DNA of 64,000 nucleotides from Pseudomonadota bacterium (GTDB lineage Bacteria > Pseudomonadota > Gammaproteobacteria > Burkholderiales > Casimicrobiaceae), in assembly GCA_009786025.1 (NCBI GenBank), contig WQUA01000007.1, forward strand, positions 1 through 64,000. The letters are read 5' to 3'. Of this stretch, positions 32,892 to 46,533 are shown one piece after another. The stretch's first letter is position 1, and every line of letters begins with the position of its first letter. The translations under genes were made by a program, and so were the position numbers. Under the pieces are notes generated by a model. The model worked only from the letters and a program-made list of their open reading frames with translations, was not told the origin of the DNA and did not search any database.

Positions 32892-33091
32892 GAATTAGAA
32901 ATCGGAAAACTCATTCTCACCCTAATCCTCCTCTCGAAAGGGAGGGAAATTGACCTCCTTCATGAGAGGCATTTTTTGGGGTTCTGTGTTCTGCGACTTC
33001 GCACAAAATGACACGCCTTCGCGTAAATAAAAAGAGAGGGTTTGAGACCTGCGCCTACGTATGAAATGCGGGCGAGGCGCCGTGCGCCGTT
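32876..33091. repeat. Repeat cluster between convergent trpA and oxyR
   Basis: From the trpA stop outward: family B (CAGGGATTAGGAATTAGAAA), a G-rich palindrome (CCTCCTCTCGAAAGGGAGGG, about 32929-32948), a family C fragment (CGCCTTCGCGTAAATAAAA, about 33013-33031), a family E-like piece (GGGTTTGAGACCTGCGCCTA, about 33038-33057) and then another B tract that runs into oxyR. The palindrome may serve as a bidirectional end for both genes. No gene is seen. Confidence 0.75.
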
Positions 33092-33994
33092 CTAATCCCT
33101 GACCTCTGGTCCCTGCTTCCGGCACGCCTTGGCCGCATCACGAATCACAGAGATCGCTTTTTCGCGCGGGAAACTCTTACGGTAAGCAAGCGCGATGCGG
33201 CGGAAGGGAACAGGATCGGCGAACGGGATCGGCACGACCAGATTACTGTGGTATTTGAGCGCGAGCGCATCGCGCGGCAATACGGAAATACCGAGACCGG
33301 AGGCGACCATGTTGCGGATGGTTTCTAGCGAGTTGGTGCGCGGCATGTGATTGTCGGCATTGAGTTCGGGGCAGGCTTCGAGCACTTGATCGCGGAAGCA
33401 ATGGCCGATGTTGAGCAGAATCGGTTTTTCTCCGGCGATTTCACGGGCTTCGATGTTTTTACGCTTAACCCATTTGTGGCCACGCGGCACGACAACCTGG
33501 AACGGCTCCTCATAGAGAAATTCGCTGACGATACCGGGCGGTGAGAACGGCAGCGCGATGATGGCGACGTCGATACGGCCAGCACGCAAGGCCTCTTCAA
33601 GGTTTTCGGTGAGGTTTTCCTCGATATCGAGCGGCATGTCGGGAGAGATATCAACCAGTGCTGGAATCAAATCGGGCAACAGATAAGGCGCGACGGTGAA
33701 GATAACCCCCAGTTTCAGTGGGCCTTGCAACTGGTTCTTGCCGGTCTCAGCGATTTCCTTGATGCGCGACGATTCTTCCAGCACTTTTTGCGCTTGCTCG
33801 ATGACGCGCTCGCCGACTGGTGTCAGCACAACTTCACTTTTACTGCGTTCGAACAAGACAATGCCTAACTCTTCTTCGAGTTTTTGAACGGCGACAGACA
33901 GCGCCGGTTGGCTGACAAAGCATTTGCCGGCGGCGCGTCCGAAACTTTTTTCGTGCGCGACGGCAACAATGTAGCGGAGTTCGTTCAAAGTCAT
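33092..33994 (-). CDS. oxyR: Hydrogen peroxide-inducible regulator OxyR
   Basis: LysR-family regulator, 300 residues. The N-terminal helix-turn-helix includes RYIVAVAHEKSFGRAAGKCFVSQPALSVAVQKLEEELG. The redox pair lies in NIGHCFRDQVLEAC, at residues 199 and 208, the same numbering as the E. coli peroxide-sensing cysteines. That residue pair is the reason for calling OxyR rather than a generic LysR protein. The C-terminal tail (GPEVRD) is encoded by a family B repeat. It probably controls peroxide defence genes elsewhere; none is adjacent. Confidence 0.95.
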   Translation of the reverse strand: MTLNELRYIVAVAHEKSFGRAAGKCFVSQPALSVAVQKLEEELGIVLFERSKSEVVLTPVGERVIEQAQKVLEESSRIKEIAETGKNQLQGPLKLGVIFTVAPYLLPDLIPALVDISPDMPLDIEENLTENLEEALRAGRIDVAIIALPFSPPGIVSEFLYEEPFQVVVPRGHKWVKRKNIEAREIAGEKPILLNIGHCFRDQVLEACPELNADNHMPRTNSLETIRNMVASGLGISVLPRDALALKYHSNLVVPIPFADPVPFRRIALAYRKSFPREKAISVIRDAAKACRKQGPEVRD

Positions 33995-34024
33995 GATGGT
34001 GACCTCCTTGATGAGCGAGCGCGG

Positions 34025-38200
<4,176 letters not shown>

Positions 38201-38449
38201 GACGACGAAACCTCTGCTTTCCGGGAAAGACAATAAACGGAAGTTATGATTCTACTTCTTTTTATGCGAAATGGACGAACAGGAAAAGGGATTTTATGGG
38301 GGGGCGGGTGGCGGAAACAGCCATTTCTAAAATGTGACCTCTCTTCCCGCCTTCGACCACCCACCTCCGCAGGGGGAGAGGAAAAGAAAAAGGGCACGGC
38401 CGGGGTGGTATAGTGCGAAGCGCGTGATTTCGCACAAAAACTTAAAAGA
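38201..38449. other. Divergent spacer between zipA and the DMT transporter
   Basis: A G-rich palindromic element resembling family A lies near 38340-38384 (TCTTCCCGCCTTCGACCACC then CTCCGCAGGGGGAGAGG). A TATAGT at about 38408-38413 could be the -10 of the transporter gene. Nothing else is recognised. Confidence 0.5.
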
Positions 38450-39331
38450 ATGAACCGGCAGATAGTCAAAGCAAACGTATTGTTGTCCCTCGCGGCGTTG
38501 ATCTGGGGATCGACTTTTGCCGCCCAGAAACTGGGCATGGAAAATCTGGGGCCGTTTTGGTACACCGCGCTGCGTTTTCTACTGGGAACTCTCATCGTCG
38601 CGCCGCTGCTATGGCGCGAGCGTGTCGTTTCAACGCTGAAGCCGCGCGATTGGGCGACCGGTGTCGGCATCGGTCTGCTGTTGTTTTCCGGCATCAACTT
38701 GCAACAAGTGGCGTTGCAATACACCTCGTTGGCTAACAGTGGCTTCATTACTGGTTTATACGTGGTGTTTGTGCCGGTTCTGGGGTTGTTTTTCGGTCAG
38801 CGTTACGGCTTCGGCGTATGGACAGGTGTGACGTTGGCGGTCATCGGTTTGTATTTGCTGAGTGTGAAAGGCGATCCGTACGGTTTGACGATGAATCGAG
38901 GCGATGTGTTGACGCTCATCAGCGCGATGATCTGGGCGATTCACCTGATCGCGCTTAGTGGCTTCGGCCATTGCTTACCGCCGGTGCGGTTGGCGGTAAC
39001 GCAGTTCGTCACCTGCGCTGTGTTGAGCTTGTTGGTGGCGGCGTGTATCGAGCCGATTTCATTACCGGCGATTCAGGCGGCGGCGATTCCCGTGTTGTAC
39101 GGCGGCGTTTTGTCGGTCGGCATTGGTTTTACAGTACAAGTGCTGGCGCAACGTCACGCTCGCGCGGCACACAGTGCGATCATTTTAAGCCTCGAAGCGG
39201 TGGTTGCAGCAGTGGTGGGTTGGCTGATTCTGGATGAAACGCTTGGGCTTCGCGCGATCATCGGCTGCACGCTGATGCTGGCAGGAGCACTGCTGGCGCA
39301 ACTGGCGCCACAGCGGAAACCATCGGCGTGA
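38450..39331 (+). CDS. DMT superfamily (EamA) transporter
   Basis: A 293-residue membrane protein with ten predicted helices in two EamA halves. The N-terminal LLSLAALIWGSTFAAQKLGMENLGPFWYTALRFLLGTLIVAPLL and the C-terminal HARAAHSAIILSLEAVVAAVVGWLILDETLGLRAIIGCTLMLAGALLAQL are typical of drug/metabolite exporters. Substrate unknown. It is the only plus-strand gene in the oxyR-smc block and lies tail-to-tail with smc, 15 bases apart. Confidence 0.9.
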   Translation: MNRQIVKANVLLSLAALIWGSTFAAQKLGMENLGPFWYTALRFLLGTLIVAPLLWRERVVSTLKPRDWATGVGIGLLLFSGINLQQVALQYTSLANSGFITGLYVVFVPVLGLFFGQRYGFGVWTGVTLAVIGLYLLSVKGDPYGLTMNRGDVLTLISAMIWAIHLIALSGFGHCLPPVRLAVTQFVTCAVLSLLVAACIEPISLPAIQAAAIPVLYGGVLSVGIGFTVQVLAQRHARAAHSAIILSLEAVVAAVVGWLILDETLGLRAIIGCTLMLAGALLAQLAPQRKPSA

Positions 39332-39346
39332 CGCCAGGCGCGGGAA

Positions 39347-42300
39347 TCACGTCGCTGTGGCGAGGTCGATTGCTTCGGCAATGTCGACGGCAACGACGCG
39401 CGATACACCAGGCTCCGGCATGGTGATGCCGATCAGTTGCACTGCCATTTCCATCGCCAGCTTGTTGTGCGAGACAAACATGAACTGGGTTTGAGCGCTC
39501 ATTTCACGCACCAGATTACAGAAGCGGATGGTGTTTGAATCGTCAAGCGGCGCATCGACTTCGTCGAGCAAACAGAATGGGGCAGGGTTCAACTGGAAGA
39601 TTGCAAACACCAGCGCAGTTGCCGTTAGCGCTTTTTCGCCGCCGGACAGCAGGTGGATCGACGAATTACGTTTTCCCGGCGGTTGCGCGAATACTTGAAT
39701 GCCGGAATCGAGAATTTCCTCGCCTGTCAGCACCAGCTTGGCTTGGCCGCCGCCGAACAAGGTCGGGAATAGCCGCGCGAAATTGCTGTTAACGGTATCG
39801 AAAGTTTGCTGCAATAACTCGCGCGTTTCTTTGTCGATCTGGCGAATGGCGTTTTCCAGCGTCGTCATCGCTTCGGTGAGATCGGCAGCTTGTTTGTCGA
39901 GATAAGTTTTACGCTCTTCGGCTACGGTCAACTCTTCAAGCGCCGCCAGGTTCACAGCGCCGAGCGCGGCAATTGCTTTTTGCAAGCGGTCGATTTCGTT
40001 GTTGAGTGAACCACGACCCCAAGCTTTGAGCATCATCGGCAAGGCGTCAAGATCAGCGGCAGCTTCGGTCAGCTGTTCGGCAAATTGTTGCTCCTGCAAG
40101 ACGGCGGCTTGTTCTTTCAGGCGCATGTCTTCGATGCGGGCGCGCGCCGGTTCAAGCTGATGTTCGGCGGTCAGTCGTGCTTCTTCGGTCGCGCGCAAAT
40201 CGGCGGTCAGCGTTTCAAGCTGGTTGCGTGCTTCCGTTAACGCCTGTTCGGCGTCAGCGCGGGCAACCAACTGCTGTTGCAATGATGTTTCAACCGGCGA
40301 CCAGTCGATCGCTTGTTTCTCGTCCGACAGTTGACCGAGAAGGCTGTGCTGTTGCGTTTTCTGCGTCGCCAGCGATTGACGACGACGCGCCAATTCCTGC
40401 AAATGCTCGCGGGCGCTGCGTTCGGCAAAGCGTGCTTCCTGTGCAGCGTTTTCGGCGTTACGCACACGTTCGCGGCCGCGCGCCAGTGCCACATCGGCTT
40501 CGTTGCGCGTATGCCGCAAACTTTCGCGTCGCGTCATTTCATCGTGCAGTTGCATTTGTGCTTCACCGATTTCAGCAGCGATGGCTTCGCGCTGTTCGGC
40601 TTCCTGCACCTCCAATACTTTTATCTCGTCGCAATCATGTGTCAACTGTGCTTTGCGGCCAGCGAGCGCTTCAGCTTCTTTGCGCAACTGCGCCAATTCC
40701 AGTTCGAGGCTGTGGCAGCGTTTTTGTTGCGATGCCGACGCCGTCCGTTGATTCTGCTCATTCTTCTGCGCTTCGGTTAAGGCATTTTCAGCCTGATCGA
40801 GCGCCCGACGTGCTTCCTGCGCTTGCGCATCAGCTTGCGCGATGTGTTCATCGAGTTGCGCCAGTTCGCGCTGACGAACGATGACGCCGTGTAGCTCGCT
40901 GTCAGGCGCGAACAGTGTGATGCTTTGCGCGGTGACGATATGACCTTGCGGAATCACGAAACTGCCGCCGGGCGGCAAATCAGCACGATCGGCGAGCGCC
41001 TGCGCCAGCGAATCGCGGCAACGTACGCCGTACAACATATCGGCCAGCAACGGCGCGAAGCGGGAATCTTTGATGCGCAATTTGTGATACAGCGCATCGT
41101 TCGGCGGCGAGACATGCGCGGCGCCGGAACGCTGCGCCGAAAACACGGTGATCTTCGGCGCTGTATCGCCGTTGTTGAACCAGTGCGCTACATCGGCCAG
41201 CGAATCCAGTTCGAGCGCGTTCAGACGGTCGCGCAGCGCGGCCTCCAGCGCATCTTCCCAGCCGGTTTCAACGTCAAGTTTCTGCCACAAGCGGGCGGCT
41301 TCGTTCAAGCCTTTCTGCGTCAGCCAGGCATCGGCGTTGGGATGTCCGATTTTGGCTTGCAACGCTGCCAACGCCTGATGGCGCGCGGTGTGATCGGTGA
41401 GCGCCTTGTTTTGCGCCTGCCAATGCGCAAGCGCGTCGCGCTGTTGCCCTTGCAGGGTCTGCACGTTCTGCTGTAAATCAGCCAACGCCTGTTGCTGGTT
41501 CTGCCATTCGGCGGTTTCCTGCGCAAGCTGTTCTTCGACATCGGCAACCGCCACCACGCCCGGCCCGCTCATTGCAGCGAGTTCCGCTTCCAGCTTTTCG
41601 CGACGCTGTCGCAAACGATCGGTCGTGCGCTGGCTGTTGTCGCGGCGGGTTTCGGCGACACGCACGGTCTGTTCCAGTTGCGCCATCTGCTGCTGCAATT
41701 CGGAGAATTGTCGCGCGGCTTCCCGCACGGCGGTTTCCAGCGCTGGCAATGCCGTTTGCGCTTCGCGCTCTTCTTGCTGCGCGTGTTCATGCGTCGTTAA
41801 CGCTTCTTCAAGCGCGGTTTCGAGCGAAAGCTGTTCGTTGTCGAGTTGCGCTTCCTGCGTTGTCAACGCTTCGACTTGTTTGTGGATGTGTTCGACCTGT
41901 TGGGCGATTCGCGTTTCGTTTTCGCGGGCGAACGCCAGTTGTTGCTCCAGCCGGGTAACTTCCGAGTTGGTGGCATAGAACGCGCCCTGCTTGTCGTGTA
42001 GCGCGTCACTGGCAGCGTAGTGGGCGTCACGCAAATGTTCGAGTTTGGTTTCAATCGAGCGGATTTCGCTTTGAGCCGCTTCAAAAGCAACCGCCAACTG
42101 GCCGACTTCGGCCTGGCAGCGCTCGCGCGCTTTTGCAGCGTCCTGCTGTTTCGAATACCACAACATGTGCTGCGAATTCTTCAGTCGCGTTTCGTGCTCG
42201 CGGTATTCGGCGGCAACCTTGGCCTGCGCCGCAAGATGCGTCAACTGATTGCCGAGCTCGTGCCGGATGTCTTCGATGCGCGCCAGATTCTCGCGGGTGT

Positions 42301-42856
42301 CGGACAAGCGGCCTTCGGTTTCCTTGCGACGCTCTTTGTATTTGGAAACACCGGCGGCTTCTTCGAGGAAAACGCGCAATTCTTCCGGTTTCGCTTCGAT
42401 CACGCGCGAAATCATCCCCTGCTCGATAATCGCGTAAGCGCGCGGGCCGAGGCCGGTGCCGAGAAAAAGGTCATGAATGTCGCGGCGGCGCACCGGAATG
42501 TTGTTGATGTAATAGGTACTGTCGCCGTCGCGGGTCAGCACCCGTTTGATCGACAACTCGGTGTATTGTCCCCACTGACCGCCGATGCGACCGGCGCTGT
42601 TGTCGAAATGCAGCTCGACCGAAGCGCGCGAAACTGGCTTGCGCTCACCGGCGCCGTTGAAGATCACGTCCTGCATTGATTCGCCGCGTAGCGCCGAGGC
42701 TTTCGATTCGCCGAGCACCCAACGCACCGCGTCGATCACGTTGGATTTACCGCAACCGTTCGGCCCGACAATCCCGACCAACTGGCCGGGAGTAGCGATG
42801 GTGGTTGGATCGACGAACGACTTGAAGCCGGAAAGTTTGATATGGGTCAGACGCAA
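39347..42856 (-). CDS. smc: Chromosome segregation ATPase SMC
   Basis: 1169 residues with the complete SMC layout. Walker A is GIVGPNGCGKSNVIDAVRW, with the R-loop after it. Long coiled coils flank a hinge at about 500-650. The signature motif is LLSGGEKALTATALVFAI and Walker B FCLLDEVDAPLDD. It acts with ScpA and ScpB, both in this window, in chromosome condensation and origin segregation. The start is a TTG at 42856 (TTG CGT CTG ACC), with GAGG six bases upstream; no better ATG exists near the conserved RLTHIKLSGFKSFVDPT. Confidence 0.98.
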   Translation of the reverse strand: MRLTHIKLSGFKSFVDPTTIATPGQLVGIVGPNGCGKSNVIDAVRWVLGESKASALRGESMQDVIFNGAGERKPVSRASVELHFDNSAGRIGGQWGQYTELSIKRVLTRDGDSTYYINNIPVRRRDIHDLFLGTGLGPRAYAIIEQGMISRVIEAKPEELRVFLEEAAGVSKYKERRKETEGRLSDTRENLARIEDIRHELGNQLTHLAAQAKVAAEYREHETRLKNSQHMLWYSKQQDAAKARERCQAEVGQLAVAFEAAQSEIRSIETKLEHLRDAHYAASDALHDKQGAFYATNSEVTRLEQQLAFARENETRIAQQVEHIHKQVEALTTQEAQLDNEQLSLETALEEALTTHEHAQQEEREAQTALPALETAVREAARQFSELQQQMAQLEQTVRVAETRRDNSQRTTDRLRQRREKLEAELAAMSGPGVVAVADVEEQLAQETAEWQNQQQALADLQQNVQTLQGQQRDALAHWQAQNKALTDHTARHQALAALQAKIGHPNADAWLTQKGLNEAARLWQKLDVETGWEDALEAALRDRLNALELDSLADVAHWFNNGDTAPKITVFSAQRSGAAHVSPPNDALYHKLRIKDSRFAPLLADMLYGVRCRDSLAQALADRADLPPGGSFVIPQGHIVTAQSITLFAPDSELHGVIVRQRELAQLDEHIAQADAQAQEARRALDQAENALTEAQKNEQNQRTASASQQKRCHSLELELAQLRKEAEALAGRKAQLTHDCDEIKVLEVQEAEQREAIAAEIGEAQMQLHDEMTRRESLRHTRNEADVALARGRERVRNAENAAQEARFAERSAREHLQELARRRQSLATQKTQQHSLLGQLSDEKQAIDWSPVETSLQQQLVARADAEQALTEARNQLETLTADLRATEEARLTAEHQLEPARARIEDMRLKEQAAVLQEQQFAEQLTEAAADLDALPMMLKAWGRGSLNNEIDRLQKAIAALGAVNLAALEELTVAEERKTYLDKQAADLTEAMTTLENAIRQIDKETRELLQQTFDTVNSNFARLFPTLFGGGQAKLVLTGEEILDSGIQVFAQPPGKRNSSIHLLSGGEKALTATALVFAIFQLNPAPFCLLDEVDAPLDDSNTIRFCNLVREMSAQTQFMFVSHNKLAMEMAVQLIGITMPEPGVSRVVAVDIAEAIDLATAT

Positions 42857-42952
42857 AGCAAGCCTCTTGGCAAAACACGGGCAAATGAAAACCGGACGGG
42901 CAGAAAACGGCGGGCGCTCTGCCGCGAAACCGGCGGAAGCGGGGATTATAAC

Positions 42953-43310
42953 GGATCAGGGGTCAGAGGTCAGGGATCAGAAGTCAGCCATTCTGTGCGA
43001 AGTGAAGTGGAATAGTAGAATCCATGCGGCGTGACGGGAAGCTGATTGCTTTTCCTACGGGTAAAACGTACCGATAGAGACGCAGGGGCAGCAATCTGCC
43101 GCTTGATCTGATCCTTGATTTTTGACTTCTGATGCCTGGTCTCTGACGCTCCCATCCGGCCTTTCCCTGCACGCGGGGGAAGGAGTTCATCGACGTGCCG
43201 GTGGGCTTGCTCGCGGTCGGGCATTCCCCCGCACACGGGGGAAGGAGCTTTTTTCGCACTCTTCGCGACTTCGCGTGAGGCCGACAGGGCTGGCGAGACG
43301 CCCGCGTTCT
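42953..43310. repeat. Composite repeat block upstream of nrdA
   Basis: Starts with a B tract (GTCAGAGGTCAGGGATCAG, about 42962-42980). AGAATCCATGC, GACGGGAAGC, TTGCTTTTCC, AGAGACGCAGGGGCAGCAAT and CTGCCGC then follow in the same order as at about 512-598. After them come another B tract and two G-rich palindromes (CCTGCACGCGGGGGAAGG, about 43169-43186; CCCCGCACACGGGGGAAGG, about 43228-43246), and a C fragment (TTCGCGACTTCGCGTGAGG). No gene is supported in the block. Confidence 0.8.
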
Positions 43311-43328
43311 TAGTTTATGAATAAAACC

Positions 43329-43337
43329 TGTGGATAA
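43329..43337 (-). promoter_or_regulatory. DnaA box upstream of nrdA
   Basis: TGTGGATAA is the exact complement of the consensus DnaA box TTATCCACA. It lies about 310 bases before the nrdA start codon. A weaker match, TGTTGATAG (43351-43359), follows 22 bases later. DnaA regulation of nrdAB is known in E. coli. One perfect nonamer could arise by chance, so function is inferred from position. Confidence 0.55.
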
Positions 43338-43481
43338 CTCCAAATAAGGCTGTTGATAGGATGTGAAGAGAAAGTGTTTGAATATGAACAGATGCGCGTA
43401 TCTGATTGTTTGGGCAGGGTTTTCGGCGTGCCTCAGGCATAATGCCTTTGTAATTCTTCCATGAAAACATTTTGTTTATCA

Positions 43482-43527
43482 CTACCATATATAGATAACT
43501 ATAGAAAAATTCCGCTAAATATAGTAG
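43482..43527 (+). promoter_or_regulatory. Pair of NrdR-box-like sites overlapping the nrdAB promoter region
   Basis: CCATATATAG (43485-43494) and CTAAATATAG (43515-43524) each differ by one base from the core of the NrdR consensus (C[AT]ATATAT[AT]G). They are 30 bases apart, close to three helical turns, as expected for paired NrdR boxes. They stand about 120-160 bases before nrdA in an AT-rich patch that also contains TATAGA-like -10 sequences. This suggests NrdR repression of the ribonucleotide reductase operon in response to dNTP levels. Confidence 0.7.
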
Positions 43528-43644
43528 CATCGCCTTCCATTTCCTAGGCGCTCCCGCACCGGTGGCGGTGCGCGAATGCCCCGGAAAAACCATGCCCGGC
43601 GTTTCGCGGTGAGCGATTTATTCCAACTCGATTTTGAGGTTTTC

Positions 43645-46533
43645 ATGTCTGTATCTGTAGTAACCCCGTCAATAGCATCTGCCACATCCGCGTCTGCCGC
43701 TTCCTTGCTCGCTGACCCGCGCTATGCTTGGTACCAGGTGATCCGCCGCAACGGGTCGGTGGTTGGCTTTGAACCCGGCAAGATTGCGGTGGCGATGACC
43801 AAGGCATTCCTGGCGGTGCGTGGTGAGCAGGCCGCCACCAGCGCTGCGATGCGTGATCAGGTTGCCAAACTGACGGAGACCGTCATTCAGGCGCTGATGC
43901 GGCGCAAGCCGGAGGGCGGCTCGATCCACATCGAAGAAATCCAGGATCAGGTAGAACTGGCGCTGATGCGTGGCGGCGAGCATGAAGTCGCGCGCGCCTA
44001 CGTGCTGTACCGTGAGCGACGGGCACAGGAACGTGCTGCCGCCGCGCAGACGGTTGTGGAAAGAGCGGCGGCGCCGGAGTTGCATGTCGTTGAAGACGGT
44101 GTGTCGAAGCCGCTCAACATCGCGCGACTTGAGCATCTGATCCGCTCTTCGTGCGAAGGACTGGCGGCGGCAGAGCCAGAGCGCATTCTGAAAGCGACGC
44201 GCAAGGATTTGTACGATGGCGTGCCGATGGCCGAAGTGCGCAAGGCGGTGGTGCTGGCCGGTCGCACGCTGATTGAAAAAGACCCGGTGTATTCCTACGT
44301 GACGGCGCGCTTGCTGCTTGACTCGCTGCGTTTCGAGGCGCTCGGCGTCGCAGCGACGCAAACCGATATGGCACAGCAGTATCCGGCGTACTTTCCGAAA
44401 TTCATCGCACACGGCATCAAAATCGGTTTGCTGAACAAAGAACTGGCGACTTTCGATCTCGTCAAACTCGGTGCGGCGCTGAAACCGGAGCGCGATCTGC
44501 AATTTGGTTATCTCGGTTTGCAAACACTGTACGACCGTTATTTTATGAACGATCCCTACGATCGCAGCTTCAGTCACGGCAACAGCGAAGGCCGCCGCTT
44601 TGAATTACCACAATGTTTTTTCATGCGGGTGGCGATGGGATTGGCGTTGAAAGAAAAAGACCGCACTGCCCGTGCCATTGAGTTCTACAATCTGTTGTCG
44701 TCGTTCGATTTCATGAGCTCGACGCCAACGCTGTTCAATTCGGGCGCGCAGCGTTCACAACTGTCGTCGTGTTATCTGACGACCGTCGCTGATGATCTCG
44801 ACGGTATTTTTGAAGCGATCAAAGAGAATGCGCTGTTGTCGAAATTTGCCGGCGGGCTGGGCAACGACTGGTCGAACGTGCGGGCGATGGGTTCGCACAT
44901 CAAGGGCACCAACGGACGTTCGCAGGGCGTGGTGCCGTTCTTGAAGGTCGTCAACGACACGGCGGTGGCGGTGAATCAAGGCGGCAAGCGCAAAGGCGCG
45001 GTGTGCTGTTATCTTGAAAGCTGGCACCTTGACATCGAAGAATTCCTCGATCTGCGCAAGAATACCGGCGATGATCGCCGCCGCACGCACGACATGAACA
45101 CTGCCAACTGGATTCCCGATCTGTTCATGAAGCGGGTGATGGAAAATGGCGAATGGACGCTGTTCTCGCCGGCCGACGCGCCCGATTTGCACGACCTGTG
45201 GGGCAAGGCATTTGAAGAAGCCTATGTCGCCTATGAAGCGAAGGCCGAACGCGGCGAGATTCGGCTTTTCAAGAAGCTGCCCGCCGTGCAGTTGTGGCGC
45301 AAGATGTTGTCGATGTTGTTTGAGACCGGCCATCCCTGGATTACGTTCAAAGACCCCTGCAATGCGCGTTCGCCGCAGCAACACGTCGGCGTTGTTCACA
45401 GCTCCAACCTGTGCACCGAAATTACCTTGAACACAGGCCCCGACGAAATCGCCGTCTGCAACCTCGGCTCGATCAACCTCGTTGCCCACATGAAAAAAGA
45501 GGGAGATCGTTGGCAACTCGACCTCGACAAACTGAAACAAACGGTGAGTACTGCGATGCGCATGCTCGACAACGTGATTGACATCAACTACTACGCCGTT
45601 GACAAAGCGAAGAACGCCAATCTGAAACACCGCCCGGTTGGCCTCGGCTTGATGGGTTTTCAGGATTGTCTGCACTTGATGCGCGTGCCGTATGCGTCGG
45701 ACGCTGCTGTGCGTTTTGCCGATGCTTCGATGGAAGCAATCTGTTATTACGCTTACTGGGCGTCGAGCGAACTGGCGCAGGAGCGCGGCGTTTATTCAAG
45801 CTACAAAGGCAGTTTGTGGGATCGCGGCATTCTGCCGTACGATTCCATCGCATTGCTGAAAGAAGCGCGCGGCGGCTATGTCGATGTTGATGCGTCCTCA
45901 ACGCTCGACTGGGAAGCGCTGCGCAAGCAGATCAAAGCGCGCGGAATGCGCAACTCGAACTGTATTGCCATCGCGCCGACCGCAACCATTTCAAACATCA
46001 TCGGCGTGTCGCAATCCATCGAGCCGGATTACCAGAACCTTTACGTCAAATCGAACCTTTCCGGCGAATTCACCATCGTCAACGAACAACTGGTGAATGA
46101 TCTGAAAGAACTGGATTTGTGGGATGACGTGATGATCGCTGACCTCAAATACTTCGACGGTTCACTGGCGAAGATCGAGCGCGTGCCGTCGCCTCTGCGC
46201 GAACTGTACGCGACGGCGTTTGAAATTGAGCCGCACTGGATCGTCGAAGCGGCGTCGCGCCGACAAAAATGGATCGACCAGGCGCAAAGCCTCAATATCT
46301 ACATGGCGGGCGCGTCTGGTAAAAAACTCGACGACACCTACAAACTCGCCTGGACGAAAGGGCTGAAAACGACGTATTACCTGCGGGCGCTGGCCGTCAG
46401 CTCCGCCGAAAAATCGACCGGTCGTGGCGGTGAATTGAATGCCGTGTCAGCCTATGCGCCGACGGCTTCGACGGAAGACGCCGCGCCGAAATTCTGCGCG
46501 ATCGACGATCCGACGTGTGAGGCATGCCAATGA
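43645..46533 (+). CDS. nrdA: Ribonucleoside-diphosphate reductase alpha subunit, class Ia
   Basis: Catalytic subunit reducing ribonucleotides, 962 residues. Two successive ATP-cone-like regions precede the barrel: one around WYQVIRRNGSVVGFEPGKIAVAMTKAFLAV (about 30-120) and one around LHVVEDGVSKPLNIARLEHLIRSSCEGL (about 145-235). The barrel has SQLSSCYL, HSSNLCTEITLNTG (Asn, Cys, Glu) and VCNLGSINL, and the tail ends in the redox pair CEACQ. I place the start at ATG 43645, with GAGG five bases upstream; the ORF track begins 69 bases earlier. It is separated from nrdB by 250 bases of repeats. Confidence 0.97.
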   Translation: MSVSVVTPSIASATSASAASLLADPRYAWYQVIRRNGSVVGFEPGKIAVAMTKAFLAVRGEQAATSAAMRDQVAKLTETVIQALMRRKPEGGSIHIEEIQDQVELALMRGGEHEVARAYVLYRERRAQERAAAAQTVVERAAAPELHVVEDGVSKPLNIARLEHLIRSSCEGLAAAEPERILKATRKDLYDGVPMAEVRKAVVLAGRTLIEKDPVYSYVTARLLLDSLRFEALGVAATQTDMAQQYPAYFPKFIAHGIKIGLLNKELATFDLVKLGAALKPERDLQFGYLGLQTLYDRYFMNDPYDRSFSHGNSEGRRFELPQCFFMRVAMGLALKEKDRTARAIEFYNLLSSFDFMSSTPTLFNSGAQRSQLSSCYLTTVADDLDGIFEAIKENALLSKFAGGLGNDWSNVRAMGSHIKGTNGRSQGVVPFLKVVNDTAVAVNQGGKRKGAVCCYLESWHLDIEEFLDLRKNTGDDRRRTHDMNTANWIPDLFMKRVMENGEWTLFSPADAPDLHDLWGKAFEEAYVAYEAKAERGEIRLFKKLPAVQLWRKMLSMLFETGHPWITFKDPCNARSPQQHVGVVHSSNLCTEITLNTGPDEIAVCNLGSINLVAHMKKEGDRWQLDLDKLKQTVSTAMRMLDNVIDINYYAVDKAKNANLKHRPVGLGLMGFQDCLHLMRVPYASDAAVRFADASMEAICYYAYWASSELAQERGVYSSYKGSLWDRGILPYDSIALLKEARGGYVDVDASSTLDWEALRKQIKARGMRNSNCIAIAPTATISNIIGVSQSIEPDYQNLYVKSNLSGEFTIVNEQLVNDLKELDLWDDVMIADLKYFDGSLAKIERVPSPLRELYATAFEIEPHWIVEAASRRQKWIDQAQSLNIYMAGASGKKLDDTYKLAWTKGLKTTYYLRALAVSSAEKSTGRGGELNAVSAYAPTASTEDAAPKFCAIDDPTCEACQ

